Part shown: one piece after another, positions 42,402 through 51,441 of the stretch | Position numbering within the stretch: the stretch's first letter is position 1 | Layout of the letters: every line of letters begins with the position of its first letter | Assembly: GCF_018323985.1 (NCBI RefSeq) | Contig: NZ_AP024590.1 | Coordinates: 3,596,001-3,660,000, forward strand | DNA: 64,000 nt | Source of the DNA: Enterobacter kobei | GTDB lineage: Bacteria > Pseudomonadota > Gammaproteobacteria > Enterobacterales > Enterobacteriaceae | Direction: 5' to 3' | The notes under the pieces: generated by a model | What the model saw: the letters and a program-made list of their open reading frames with translations, nothing else | Told to the model about the DNA's origin: nothing | Databases searched by the model: none | Position numbers and translations under genes: made by a program

Positions 42402-42619
42402 CTTTTATTACCAGTATGAGAAGTGGTTGTAATGATTTTGTGAGCAATGGGATAATCAACAGCAATGGCGCAATTAAACATAGTGTAAACGCGCTTATCC
42501 GGACTTGCGAAAAACTACCGGGGTGCTAATGTGAGCGCTCCTGACACAGATTAGTCTGATTTCGGATCCCTTTTGCCGTCCTGGCAATGTGAATGATGTT
42601 TTATCAAGGAACCAGCAGT

Positions 42620-43360
42620 ATGCGCAAAATCGCATTATTTCTTGCGATGCTTTTGATCCCGTGCGTCTCCTTTGCCGGGCTGCTTAGCAGCAACAGTTCA
42701 ACCACGCCGGTCAGCAAAGAGTACAAACAGCAGCTGATGGGATCGCCAGTTTACATCCAGATCTTCAAAGAAGAACGCACCCTTGATCTCTATGTCAAAA
42801 TGGGCGAGCAGTATCAGCTTCTTGATAGTTATAAGATCTGTAACTATTCCGGTGGTCTGGGGCCAAAACAGCGTCAGGGCGATTTCAAAAGCCCGGAAGG
42901 TTTTTATAACGTTCAGCGCAGCCAGCTAAAGCCGGACAGCCGCTTCTATAAAGCGATCAATATCGGTTTCCCTAACGCCTACGATCGTGCTCACGGTTAT
43001 GAAGGCAAATACCTGATGATCCACGGTGCCTGCGTGTCCGTCGGCTGCTATGCCATGACCGATACCGGTATTGATGAGATCTTCCAGTTTGTTACCGGTG
43101 CGCTGATTTTTGGTCAGCAAAGCGTGCAGGTGAGCATTTATCCGTTCCGCATGACTGACGCCAATATGACGCGCCACAAATATTCGTACTATGCGGATTT
43201 CTGGAAGCAGCTGAAGCCGGGATATGATTATTTCGCCAGCACCCATCAACCCCCTGTTGTGTCGGTGGTGGACGGGCGTTACGTGGTGAGCAAGCCGATC
43301 AGCAAAGGCACGATCCAGCCTCAGCTGGCGTCAAACTACACGCTCCCCGAGGCAAAATAA
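42620..43360 (+). CDS. yafK: L,D-transpeptidase-fold protein YafK (DpaA)
   Basis: The 246-residue protein has a signal peptide (MRKIALFLAMLLIPCVSFAG) and a YkuD domain with HGACVSVGCYAMTD, the catalytic H-x-S-x-G-C type motif. E. coli YafK (DpaA) was shown to release Braun lipoprotein from peptidoglycan, so it acts in the periplasm as an endopeptidase. The ATG at 42620 gives the signal peptide; an upstream ATG nine codons earlier does not. Its 3' end overlaps yafJ by 30 bases, convergent. Confidence 0.93.
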   Translation: MRKIALFLAMLLIPCVSFAGLLSSNSSTTPVSKEYKQQLMGSPVYIQIFKEERTLDLYVKMGEQYQLLDSYKICNYSGGLGPKQRQGDFKSPEGFYNVQRSQLKPDSRFYKAINIGFPNAYDRAHGYEGKYLMIHGACVSVGCYAMTDTGIDEIFQFVTGALIFGQQSVQVSIYPFRMTDANMTRHKYSYYADFWKQLKPGYDYFASTHQPPVVSVVDGRYVVSKPISKGTIQPQLASNYTLPEAK

Positions 43361-44098
43361 GACCCACTCGCCTGGCATGATCTTGTGCCAGGTTTCATTG
43401 CCGGTTAACGGCTGCGTGGCAATAACGGTAACCACATCATTCGGTGTGGTTTCTTTTTGGAAGTCGATCTCCACATCCTGATCCAACAGCGTTGCCACGC
43501 CAAAGGGCGCGCGCCTCGTGATCCAGTACAAATTGGTCGAGCAGTACGCCATCACATAGCGTCCGTCCGACAGCAGCATGTTAAACACGCCCTTCTCTCG
43601 CAATTCTTCCGCCAGCGTCCCAATGTATTTGAACACCGCCGCCATATTGCCCGGCGTACGCGGATACCGCGCAGTTAACTTATGCAGTAACCAGCAAAAT
43701 GCTTTTTCGCTGTCGGTTTCACCCACCGGGCGGAAGTTGCCGGTTTCCAGCGATTTATAGCCGGTGAGCTGGCCATTGTGCGCGTAGGTCCAGTTGCGGC
43801 CCCACAGCTCACGGGTAAAAGGATGGGTGTTTTCCAGCGCCACTTCACCGCGGTTTGCCTGGCGAATATGGGCGATAACGGAGCAGGATTTTATCGGGTA
43901 ATCCTGCACCAGCTTCGCTATTGGCGAGTTATAGCTGGGTTGCGGATCTTTGAACGTGCGACAGCCTTTGCCTTCGTAAAAGGTGATACCCCAGCCGTCT
44001 TTATGCGGCCCGGTGCCGCCTCCGCGCTGGACCAGCCCGGTAAAGCTGAAGCAAATATCGGTAGGCACATTGGCGCTCATCCCGAGCAGTTCGCACAT
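43331..44098 (-). CDS. yafJ: class II glutamine amidotransferase-like protein YafJ
   Basis: The 255-residue protein starts MCELLGMSANVP, leaving Cys2 as the N-terminal nucleophile after Met removal. AHIRQANRGEVALENTHPF and NWTYAHNGQL are the typical Ntn-hydrolase loops of class II glutaminases. Unlike full amidotransferases it has no synthase domain, so substrate and physiological role are not established. It is 45 bases downstream of gmhA on the same strand. Confidence 0.93.
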   Translation of the reverse strand: MCELLGMSANVPTDICFSFTGLVQRGGGTGPHKDGWGITFYEGKGCRTFKDPQPSYNSPIAKLVQDYPIKSCSVIAHIRQANRGEVALENTHPFTRELWGRNWTYAHNGQLTGYKSLETGNFRPVGETDSEKAFCWLLHKLTARYPRTPGNMAAVFKYIGTLAEELREKGVFNMLLSDGRYVMAYCSTNLYWITRRAPFGVATLLDQDVEIDFQKETTPNDVVTVIATQPLTGNETWHKIMPGEWVLFCLGERVV

Positions 44099-44143
44099 AC
44101 AACACCTCCACCACGCTTCGGGGGCGGTTGCCCCCGATGAGAG

Positions 44144-44725
44144 TTATGCCTTCACCATCTCTTTTTCGATCAGCTGGATCAGGATGTGAATGACTTTGAT
44201 ATGGATTTCCTGAATACGATCAGCATAACCGAAATGCGGCACACGGATTTCAATATCCGCAGAACCGGCCATTTTACCGCCATCTTTACCGGTCAGGGTG
44301 ATCACTTTCATGCCCTTTTCACGCGCGGCGGCGATGGCTTTGATCACGTTGCCGGAGTTACCGGAAGTAGAGATCCCCAGCAGCACGTCGCCTTCACGGC
44401 CCACCGCTTCCACGTAACGCGAGAAAATATAGTCGTAACCGAAATCATTGCTGACGCAGGAAATATGGCTGACATCAGAAATGGCGATAGCCGGATAGCC
44501 AGGACGGTTTTCACGATAGCGGCCGGTCAGCTCCTCGGCAAAATGCATAGCATCGCAATGTGAACCGCCATTACCGCAGGAAAGCACCTTACCGCCCGCT
44601 TTAAAGCTGTCTGCCAGCAGTACCGCCGCGCGCTGAATGGCGTGGATATTGGCTTCATCTTTCAGAAAATTAGCCAGCGTTTCCGCCGCTTCGTTCAGTT
44701 CGTTACGAATAAGATCCTGGTACAT
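44144..44725 (-). CDS. gmhA: sedoheptulose-7-phosphate isomerase
   Basis: The 193-residue protein, MYQDLIRNELNEAAETLANF, has the SIS domain with LSCGNGGSHCDAMHFAEELTGRY and GISTSGNSGNVIKAI. It converts sedoheptulose 7-phosphate to D-glycero-D-manno-heptose 7-phosphate, the first step to ADP-heptose for the lipopolysaccharide core (also named lpcA). The start at residue 43 of the longer frame matches the family. It is divergent from fadE. Confidence 0.97.
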   Translation of the reverse strand: MYQDLIRNELNEAAETLANFLKDEANIHAIQRAAVLLADSFKAGGKVLSCGNGGSHCDAMHFAEELTGRYRENRPGYPAIAISDVSHISCVSNDFGYDYIFSRYVEAVGREGDVLLGISTSGNSGNVIKAIAAAREKGMKVITLTGKDGGKMAGSADIEIRVPHFGYADRIQEIHIKVIHILIQLIEKEMVKA

Positions 44726-44924
44726 GAGGGTATCCTTAAGTAGGGATGAGATAACTCGTCGCAGTGTACCGGATAGCGTTTCAGGCGAGAAGCATAAGCC
44801 TGACATATCACCGGGCCTTTTCGTTTGCCGTGCCTTTCCTCGCCTCAACAATGTGAACCAGGTTGTAATTATCTTGTAAACACATTGCTAAATAAAATGA
44901 CATCCACTACAACCATAACATCAC

Positions 44925-44941
44925 AAGTGGTCAGACCTCCT
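44925..44941. promoter_or_regulatory. FadR operator upstream of fadE
   Basis: AAGTGGTCAGACCTCCT matches the FadR consensus (A-TGGTC-GACC) and lies 23 bases before the fadE ATG. FadR represses fadE until long-chain acyl-CoA is present. Confidence 0.8.
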
Positions 44942-44963
44942 ACAAGACAGGGAGCAATTTTTT

Positions 44964-47417
44964 ATGATGATTTTGAGTATCCTCGCAACCGTGGTACTGC
45001 TCGGCGTGCTGTTTTATCACCGTGTCAGTCTGGTATTAAGTAGCGTCATTCTGCTGGCGTGGACCGCCGCGCTGGGCCTGGCAGGACTGTGGTCCATCTG
45101 GGTGCTGTTACCGCTGGCGATCATTCTGGTGCCGTTCAATGTGCCGTCGATGCGTAAATCCATGATGTCAGCGCCGGCCTTCCGCAGCTTCCGTAAAGTG
45201 ATGCCGCCGATGTCGCGCACGGAAAAAGAAGCCATTGACGCCGGTACCACCTGGTGGGAAGGCGATCTGTTCCAGGGCAACCCGGACTGGAAAAAGCTGC
45301 ATAACTATCCGCAGCCGCGCCTGACGGCTGAAGAGCAGGCGTTTATTGACGGGCCGGTGGAAGAAGCCTGCCGCATGGCAAATGATTTCCAGATCACCCA
45401 TGAGATGGCCGATCTGCCGCCGGAACTGTGGGCATTCCTGAAAGAGCATCGCTTCTTTGCGATGATCATCAAAAAAGAGTACGGCGGCCTGGAATTCTCG
45501 GCCTACGCCCAGTCTCGCGTGCTGCAAAAACTGTCCGGCGTTTCCGGTATCCTGGCGATCACCGTCGGCGTGCCTAACTCATTAGGTCCGGGCGAGCTGT
45601 TGCAGCACTACGGAACTGACGAGCAAAAAAATCATTATCTGCCGCGCCTGGCGCGTGGTCTGGAAATCCCCTGCTTTGCACTGACCAGCCCGGAAGCGGG
45701 TTCGGATGCGGGCGCCATTCCGGATACCGGGATTGTCTGTATGGGTGACTGGCTGGGCGAGCAGGTGCTGGGTATGCGCCTGACCTGGAACAAACGTTAT
45801 ATTACGCTGGCTCCTATCGCCACCGTACTGGGGCTGGCGTTTAAACTCTCCGACCCGGAAAAACTGCTTGGTGGTGAAGTCGATTTGGGCATCACCTGTG
45901 CGCTGATCCCAACCAACACGCCGGGCGTGGAAATTGGCCGTCGTCACTTCCCGCTAAACGTCCCGTTCCAGAACGGCCCGACCCGCGGCGACGATATTTT
46001 TGTGCCTATTGATTACATTATTGGTGGCCCGAAAATGGCCGGCCAGGGCTGGCGTATGCTGGTGGAATGCCTGTCGGTGGGTCGTGGCATTACGCTGCCA
46101 TCCAACTCAACCGGCGGCCTGAAATCGGTGGCAATGGGTATCGGTGCCTATGCCCATATCCGCCGCCAGTTCAAAGTGGCGATCGGCAAGATGGAAGGTA
46201 TCGAAGAGCCGCTGGCGCGCATTGGCGGTAACGCCTATGTGATGGACGCCGCGGCCTCGCTTATCACCTACGGCATTATGCTCGGCGAAAAACCGGCCGT
46301 GCTATCGGCGATTGTGAAATACCACTGTACCCATCGCGGTCAGCAGTCAATCATTGACGCCATGGATATCGCAGGCGGTAAAGGCATCATGCTGGGTGAA
46401 GGTAACTTCCTGGCGCGTGCCTATCAGGGTTCGCCTATCGCCATTACCGTTGAAGGCGCGAATATCCTGACCCGTACGATGATGATCTTCGGCCAGGGCG
46501 CGATCCGTTGCCATCCGTATGTGCTGGATGAGATGACCGCCGCGCAGAAAAACGATCTGAACGCCTTTGATAAACTGCTGTTTAAACATATCGGGCACGT
46601 CGGCAGCAACATGGTGCGCAGCTTCTGGCTTGGCCTGACGCGTGGCCTCACCAGCCGCACACCGACGCAGGATGCTACAAAACGTTATTACCAGCATCTG
46701 AACCGCCTGAGCGCTAACCTCGCCCTGCTGTCAGATATCTCTATGGCGGTGCTGGGCGGTAGCCTGAAACGCCGCGAACGTATCTCCGCCCGTCTGGGGG
46801 ATGTGTTAAGCCAGGTGTTCCTCGCTTCTGCGACCCTGAAACGTTATGACGATGAAGGGCGTCACGAAGCGGATCTGCCGCTGGTGCACTGGGGCGTTCA
46901 GGATGCGATTTACAAAGCTGAACAGGCGATAGACGATCTGCTGGCGAACTTCCCGAACCGTGCGGTCGCCGGCGTGATGCGAGCGGTGATCTTCCCGACC
47001 GGTCGTCACTACCTGGCCCCGTCTGACAAACTGGATCATAAAGTCGCGAAAATCCTGCAAACGCCGAGCGCCACCCGGTCGCGTATTGGTCGCGGTCAGT
47101 ATCTGACGCCGAGCGAATACAACCCGATTGGTCTGCTGGAAGCGGCGCTGCTGGACGTCATGGCTGCCGACCCGATCCACCAGCGCATCTGTAAAGAAGC
47201 GGGCCGCAATCTGCCGTTCACCCGTCTCGATGCTCTGGGACGTGATGCGCAGGCGAAAGGCATTATCACCGCTGAAGAAGCCGCTATTCTGACGAAAGCC
47301 GAAGAGAGCCGTTTACGCAGCATCAACGTTGATGACTTCGAGCCGGAAGCGCTGGCGACTCAGCCGGTAAAGCAGGCATCCGCACCCGAGAATATTCGTA
47401 AAATCGAAGCCGCCTGA
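44964..47417 (+). CDS. fadE: acyl-CoA dehydrogenase FadE
   Basis: The 817-residue protein is the length typical of FadE (814 in E. coli). It has two N-terminal hydrophobic segments (LSILATVVLLGVLFY, LVLSSVILLAWTAALGLAG), then the acyl-CoA dehydrogenase domain with CFALTSPEAGSDAGAIPDTG and WKRYITLAPIAT-like flavin contacts, and a helical C-terminal extension. It catalyses the first, FAD-dependent step of fatty-acid beta-oxidation at the inner membrane. A FadR site precedes it. Confidence 0.97.
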   Translation: MMILSILATVVLLGVLFYHRVSLVLSSVILLAWTAALGLAGLWSIWVLLPLAIILVPFNVPSMRKSMMSAPAFRSFRKVMPPMSRTEKEAIDAGTTWWEGDLFQGNPDWKKLHNYPQPRLTAEEQAFIDGPVEEACRMANDFQITHEMADLPPELWAFLKEHRFFAMIIKKEYGGLEFSAYAQSRVLQKLSGVSGILAITVGVPNSLGPGELLQHYGTDEQKNHYLPRLARGLEIPCFALTSPEAGSDAGAIPDTGIVCMGDWLGEQVLGMRLTWNKRYITLAPIATVLGLAFKLSDPEKLLGGEVDLGITCALIPTNTPGVEIGRRHFPLNVPFQNGPTRGDDIFVPIDYIIGGPKMAGQGWRMLVECLSVGRGITLPSNSTGGLKSVAMGIGAYAHIRRQFKVAIGKMEGIEEPLARIGGNAYVMDAAASLITYGIMLGEKPAVLSAIVKYHCTHRGQQSIIDAMDIAGGKGIMLGEGNFLARAYQGSPIAITVEGANILTRTMMIFGQGAIRCHPYVLDEMTAAQKNDLNAFDKLLFKHIGHVGSNMVRSFWLGLTRGLTSRTPTQDATKRYYQHLNRLSANLALLSDISMAVLGGSLKRRERISARLGDVLSQVFLASATLKRYDDEGRHEADLPLVHWGVQDAIYKAEQAIDDLLANFPNRAVAGVMRAVIFPTGRHYLAPSDKLDHKVAKILQTPSATRSRIGRGQYLTPSEYNPIGLLEAALLDVMAADPIHQRICKEAGRNLPFTRLDALGRDAQAKGIITAEEAAILTKAEESRLRSINVDDFEPEALATQPVKQASAPENIRKIEAA

Positions 47418-47436
47418 CGTTCAGGTGTGCTAAGCA

Positions 47437-47462
47437 AACCCCGCCCTGTGCGGGGTTTTTTA
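47437..47462 (+). terminator. fadE terminator
   Basis: AACCCCGC, loop CCTGT, GCGGGGTT followed by TTTT, 20 bases beyond the fadE stop. Confidence 0.88.
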
Positions 47463-47526
47463 TTGCCAACACATTCCCTGAACGCCGTGCTACAGTGTCA
47501 AAATGCTGGTCTTCGGGAGATGCAAT

Positions 47527-48297
47527 GTGCCTGGTTTGAAAATTACGTTACTGCAACAACCGCTGGTCTGGATGGATGGCCCGGCGAATCTGCGTCATTT
47601 TGACAGACAACTGGAAACCATCACCGGGCGCGATGTGATCGTGCTGCCGGAGATGTTCACCACCGGCTTTGCGATGGAAGCCGCGCAGCAATCGCTGCCT
47701 CAGGCTGAAGTTGTCGCCTGGATGCATGACAAGGCCCGGCAGACCAATGCGCTGGTGGCCGGCAGTGCGGCGCTGCAAAGCGAACGCGGGCCGGTAAACC
47801 GCTTCCTGCTGGTCGAGCCGGACGGCACGCTGCATTACTACGACAAACGCCACCTGTTCCGCATGGCCGATGAGCATCATCATTATGAAGCTGGCAATGA
47901 ACGCGTAGTATTCGAGTGGCGCGGCTGGCGTATTTTGCCACTGGTGTGTTACGACCTGCGTTTCCCGGTGTGGTCGCGCAATCGCAACGATTATGATCTG
48001 GCACTGTATGTCGCCAACTGGCCTGCGCCGCGTTCGCTGCACTGGCAGTCGTTGTTGGTGGCGCGCGCGATTGAGAACCAGGCATACGTGGTGGGCTGTA
48101 ACCGCGTCGGCACCGACGGCAACGGGCATCATTATCGGGGCGACAGCCGTATCGTCAGCCCGCAGGGTGAGATCTTAGCCACTGCCGAGCCGCATATGGC
48201 CACGCGCATTGAGGCGGAGCTGTCACTGACGGCGCTGAAAGAGTATCGCGAGAAGTTTCCCGCCTGGCAGGATGCGGATCCGTTTACTCTCGAGTGA
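47527..48297 (+). CDS. yafV: omega-amidase YafV (nitrilase family)
   Basis: The 256-residue protein starts with GTG (MPGLKITLLQQPLVWMDGP in E. coli numbering). The nitrilase triad is visible: Glu in VLPEMFTTGF, Lys in YDKRHLFRM, Cys in LPLVCYDLRFPVW. It hydrolyses alpha-ketoglutaramate and related omega-amides, a Nit2-type metabolite-repair function. The open frame extends eight codons upstream, but the GTG matches the E. coli start. Confidence 0.94.
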   Translation: MPGLKITLLQQPLVWMDGPANLRHFDRQLETITGRDVIVLPEMFTTGFAMEAAQQSLPQAEVVAWMHDKARQTNALVAGSAALQSERGPVNRFLLVEPDGTLHYYDKRHLFRMADEHHHYEAGNERVVFEWRGWRILPLVCYDLRFPVWSRNRNDYDLALYVANWPAPRSLHWQSLLVARAIENQAYVVGCNRVGTDGNGHHYRGDSRIVSPQGEILATAEPHMATRIEAELSLTALKEYREKFPAWQDADPFTLE

Positions 48298-48357
48298 GTC
48301 CCGCCGCCCTCTTCTTTCGGGAGGGGGCACATTGAAATGTGTGGCTTCAGAAACGAC

Positions 48358-48390
48358 AAAGGCCTGAATCATTGCTGATTCAGGCCTTTT
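48358..48390. terminator. terminator between yafV and tRNA-Asp
   Basis: AAAGGCCTGAATCA and TGATTCAGGCCTTTT form a strong hairpin (loop TTGC), seven bases from the tRNA 3' end. It can end transcription of the leftward tRNA and of yafV. Confidence 0.85.
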
Positions 48391-48396
48391 GAATAG

Positions 48397-48473
48397 TGGC
48401 GGAACGGACGGGACTCGAACCCGCGACCCCCTGCGTGACAGGCAGGTATTCTAACCGACTGAACTACCGCTCC
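48397..48473 (-). tRNA. aspV: tRNA-Asp (anticodon GUC)
   Basis: The minus strand starts GGAGCGGTAGTTCAGTCGG, has CCTGCCTGTCACGCAGG as anticodon arm (anticodon GTC), GGGTTCGAGTCCC in the T arm, and an encoded CCA. It is 77 bases long and lies between yafV and dnaQ; E. coli has aspV beside dnaQ. Confidence 0.97.
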
Positions 48474-48601
48474 ACTGTTCCCGTGGGAACGAGGCGAATA
48501 TTACGGTTTGCCAGACAAGGCGTCAACGCTTTTTCTTCAGTTTTGAATCAGTTGCTGCAAAAATCGCCCACATGCTGATTTTTAGCGCTTTTCACCGTGC
48601 G

Positions 48602-49333
48602 TCAGGCGCGCCACAGACAGCTTCCGCCTTTCTTTTGCACCAGATCGAGCCGCTTCTCATGCTCGTTCACTTCGTCTTCACTGGCAAAAACCACCCGCAG
48701 GTTGCTCGCCTGACGGATAACGCGCTGAATCCCCGTTTCGTCCTGCTGTTGCTGCGTGTCCCCTTCCATGGAAAACGCCATGCTGGTTTGCCCGCCGGTC
48801 ATCAGCAGGAAGACGTCAGCCAGGATTTGGGAGTCAAGTAACGCCCCGTGCAGCGTTCGCTTGCTGTTATCTATTTCATAACGCGAGCAAAGCGCATCCA
48901 GACTGTTACGCTTGCCGGGAAACATTTTACGGGCCAGCGCCAGGCTGTCGGTGATCTTGCAAAAGGTTTCGGTTTTCGGAATACCGCGATTCAGCTTGCT
49001 GAATTCATAGTCCATAAAGCCGATATCAAACGAGGCGTTGTGGATCACCAGTTCCGCGCCGCGAATGTAGTCGAGAAACTCATCGGCTACATCGGCAAAG
49101 GTGGGTTTATCGAGCAAAAACTCATCGGCGATACCGTGAACGCCAAAGGCTTCAGGATCCACCAGCCGATCCGGTTTGAGATAAACGTGAAAGTTATTGC
49201 CGGTCAGACGACGATTGATGACCTCAACCGCACCGATCTCAATAATTTTATGCCCTTCGTAATGAACGCCAAGCTGGTTCATACCGGTGGTTTCGGTATC
49301 GAGGACGATCTGTCGTGTAATTGCAGTGCTCAT
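48602..49333 (-). CDS. dnaQ: DNA polymerase III epsilon subunit (proofreading exonuclease)
   Basis: The 243-residue protein starts MSTAITRQIVLDTETTGMN. The DEDDh exonuclease residues are in LDTETTG (D12, E14), NASFDIGFMDYEF (Asp) and HGALLDSQIL (His, Asp). A Gln-rich linker (TQQQQDE) precedes the C-terminal polymerase-binding tail ending KKGGSCLWRA. It proofreads within Pol III. The divergent rnhA gene starts 65 bases away, so promoters overlap as in E. coli. Confidence 0.98.
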   Translation of the reverse strand: MSTAITRQIVLDTETTGMNQLGVHYEGHKIIEIGAVEVINRRLTGNNFHVYLKPDRLVDPEAFGVHGIADEFLLDKPTFADVADEFLDYIRGAELVIHNASFDIGFMDYEFSKLNRGIPKTETFCKITDSLALARKMFPGKRNSLDALCSRYEIDNSKRTLHGALLDSQILADVFLLMTGGQTSMAFSMEGDTQQQQDETGIQRVIRQASNLRVVFASEDEVNEHEKRLDLVQKKGGSCLWRA

Positions 49334-49398
49334 GTCGGTCATTTATGTCAGACTTATCGTTTTACTTGCCGTTTTTAATTACAGGAAGTCTACCAGAG

Positions 49399-49866
49399 AT
49401 GCTTAAACAGGTAGAAATTTTCACCGATGGATCTTGCCTCGGTAACCCAGGCCCTGGTGGTTATGGTGCAATCTTACGCTATCGCGGCCATGAAAGAACC
49501 TTCAGTGAAGGCTATCGACTGACCACCAATAACCGCATGGAGCTGATGGCGGCGATTGTCTCCCTCGAAGCGCTGAAAGAGCACTGCGAAGTGGTGCTGA
49601 GTACCGACAGCCAGTACGTACGCCAGGGGATCACTCAGTGGATCCATAACTGGAAAAAGCGCGGCTGGAAAACCGCCGACAAGAAACCGGTAAAAAATGT
49701 CGATTTATGGAAGCGCCTTGATACTGCGCTCGGCCAGCATGAGATACGCTGGGAGTGGGTGAAAGGCCACGCCGGGCATCCGGAAAACGAACGCTGCGAT
49801 GAGCTGGCGCGCAATGCCGCCATGAATCCTACGCAGGACGATGTCGGTTATCAGCCGGAGGCGTGA
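49399..49866 (+). CDS. rnhA: ribonuclease HI
   Basis: The 155-residue protein starts MLKQVEIFTDGSCLGNPGPG. Catalytic carboxylates are Asp10 (FTDGS), Glu48 (NRMELMA), Asp70 (STDSQYV) and Asp134 (NERCDELA), with the WKTADKKPVKN basic protrusion. It degrades RNA in RNA:DNA hybrids. The start within the longer frame matches E. coli. It is divergent from dnaQ. Confidence 0.98.
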   Translation: MLKQVEIFTDGSCLGNPGPGGYGAILRYRGHERTFSEGYRLTTNNRMELMAAIVSLEALKEHCEVVLSTDSQYVRQGITQWIHNWKKRGWKTADKKPVKNVDLWKRLDTALGQHEIRWEWVKGHAGHPENERCDELARNAAMNPTQDDVGYQPEA

Positions 49867-50583
49867 TCAGGGTTTACGGTACTGACGCGTCGCGCCAACG
49901 GCCTGCCTGACGCGTTGTCTGCTTTTATTCTGTTTCATCGGCGTGAGCGTCAACGGAATAGTCCGTTTACGGGCGACAATCAGCTGCATACAGCCAAGAG
50001 CAGGCAAATGGGCGCTCAGCAGCTTTCCGCCTTGCCTGCGCCAGGGTAAAACATGAAATCGGCTGTAATGTAAAACTTCAAAATTGAGCAGCGCCAGCCA
50101 GTCAAGCTGGCGCATCATCGTAAACATACGGCTTTGGTAGACCGCCGACTGTCGGCGTATCGGCACGAGTTTACGCATTCCCAGCAGGCTGACCGGATTA
50201 AATCCGCTCATTACCAGCCAGCCATCGTCAATCAACACGCGGTCCGCTTCCCGCAATAAGCCATGCGGATCGCCACACCAGTTGTGAGTGTGCGCCAGCA
50301 AGCAGGCATCAATGGATTTATCAGCAAAGGGCAGATGCAGCGGATCCGCCCTCACCTGCAACGCCTCGCCCTGGGCGGCGACACTGACCTGATGCGAAAT
50401 AGCGCAGGTTTCGACATTGATTTCTGCGCTGAGATTGCCAATCTTAAGCAGGTGAAATCCATAGATTTTCGCCAGCCATGGCTTGAGTTGCTGTTCCAGC
50501 GCCGCACGATAGTATTCGCCTCTGGGAAAGTCACTCCAGTGTTCGGGTGCCACAAATGTTTGAGGTATCCTTGCCGGTTTCAT
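49867..50583 (-). CDS. yafS: SAM-dependent methyltransferase-like protein YafS
   Basis: The 238-residue protein starts MKPARIPQTFVAPEHW. It has a class I methyltransferase-like core: ADPLHLPFADKSIDACLLAHT (post-II region) and LREADRVLIDDGWLVMSGFNP. The glycine-rich SAM loop is poorly conserved (LLKIGNLSAEIN), as in E. coli YafS, so activity is uncertain. Substrate unknown. It is divergent from gloB, with 32 bases between the starts, and convergent with rnhA. Confidence 0.92.
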   Translation of the reverse strand: MKPARIPQTFVAPEHWSDFPRGEYYRAALEQQLKPWLAKIYGFHLLKIGNLSAEINVETCAISHQVSVAAQGEALQVRADPLHLPFADKSIDACLLAHTHNWCGDPHGLLREADRVLIDDGWLVMSGFNPVSLLGMRKLVPIRRQSAVYQSRMFTMMRQLDWLALLNFEVLHYSRFHVLPWRRQGGKLLSAHLPALGCMQLIVARKRTIPLTLTPMKQNKSRQRVRQAVGATRQYRKP

Positions 50584-50615
50584 CACAACCTTCCGCTACG
50601 CTTTGAGAGGTAATT

Positions 50616-51371
50616 ATGAATCTTAACAGTATTCCCGCCTTCCAGGACAACTACATCTGGGTGCTCAGCAACGACGAGGGACGCTGTCTGATTGTCGATC
50701 CAGGCGAAGCCGCGCCGGTGCTGGACGCCATAAAAGAAAACCACTGGCAGCCCGCCGCAATTTTCCTGACGCACCATCACAACGATCATGTCGGTGGAGT
50801 GAAGACGCTGCTGCAACATTATCCCGATATTCCGGTCTACGGTCCGGCAGAAACCCAGGGAAAAGGGACGACTGACATCGTCACTGAAGGCGATAAAGTC
50901 AGCGTTTTGGGCCTTGAGTTCGGTGTGATTTCCACGCCAGGTCACACTTTAGGACATATCTGTTTCTTCAGTTTTCCTTATCTTTTTTGCGGCGACACGA
51001 TGTTTTCTGGCGGGTGCGGCAGACTGTTCGAAGGCACGCCGGAGCAGATGTATCAGTCCTTTGTCAAAATTGCCGCCCTTCCGGATGAGACGCTGGTTTG
51101 TTGCGCCCATGAATACACGTTAGCCAATATGAAGTTTGCCCGTAGCGTCCTTCCGCACGATTCGCTCATAAACGATTACTACAATAAAGTTAACGACTTA
51201 CGAGCAAGAAAAGAAAAGACATTACCCGTTTTTCTGAAAAATGAACGCCATATAAATTTATTTTTACGTACGCAAGATCCTGTTTTGATTGACCAAATTA
51301 ATAAAGAAACAAATTTGCAACAGCCTGAGCAGCGTTTCGCATGGTTGAGGGCAAAGAAAGACGACTTCTGA
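50616..51371 (+). CDS. gloB: hydroxyacylglutathione hydrolase (glyoxalase II)
   Basis: The 251-residue metallo-beta-lactamase-fold protein has metal ligands in FLTHHHNDHVGGV (HxHxDH), GHTLGH, and FCGDTMFSGGCGR. It hydrolyses S-lactoylglutathione to lactate and glutathione in methylglyoxal detoxification. Length matches E. coli GloB. Confidence 0.97.
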   Translation: MNLNSIPAFQDNYIWVLSNDEGRCLIVDPGEAAPVLDAIKENHWQPAAIFLTHHHNDHVGGVKTLLQHYPDIPVYGPAETQGKGTTDIVTEGDKVSVLGLEFGVISTPGHTLGHICFFSFPYLFCGDTMFSGGCGRLFEGTPEQMYQSFVKIAALPDETLVCCAHEYTLANMKFARSVLPHDSLINDYYNKVNDLRARKEKTLPVFLKNERHINLFLRTQDPVLIDQINKETNLQQPEQRFAWLRAKKDDF

Positions 51372-51441
51372 CGGTTATGCTTGTCTTCTGCAAACATCGC
51401 CGTTATGATCGGTCGTCTTTTAAGCAACTATTGACACACAC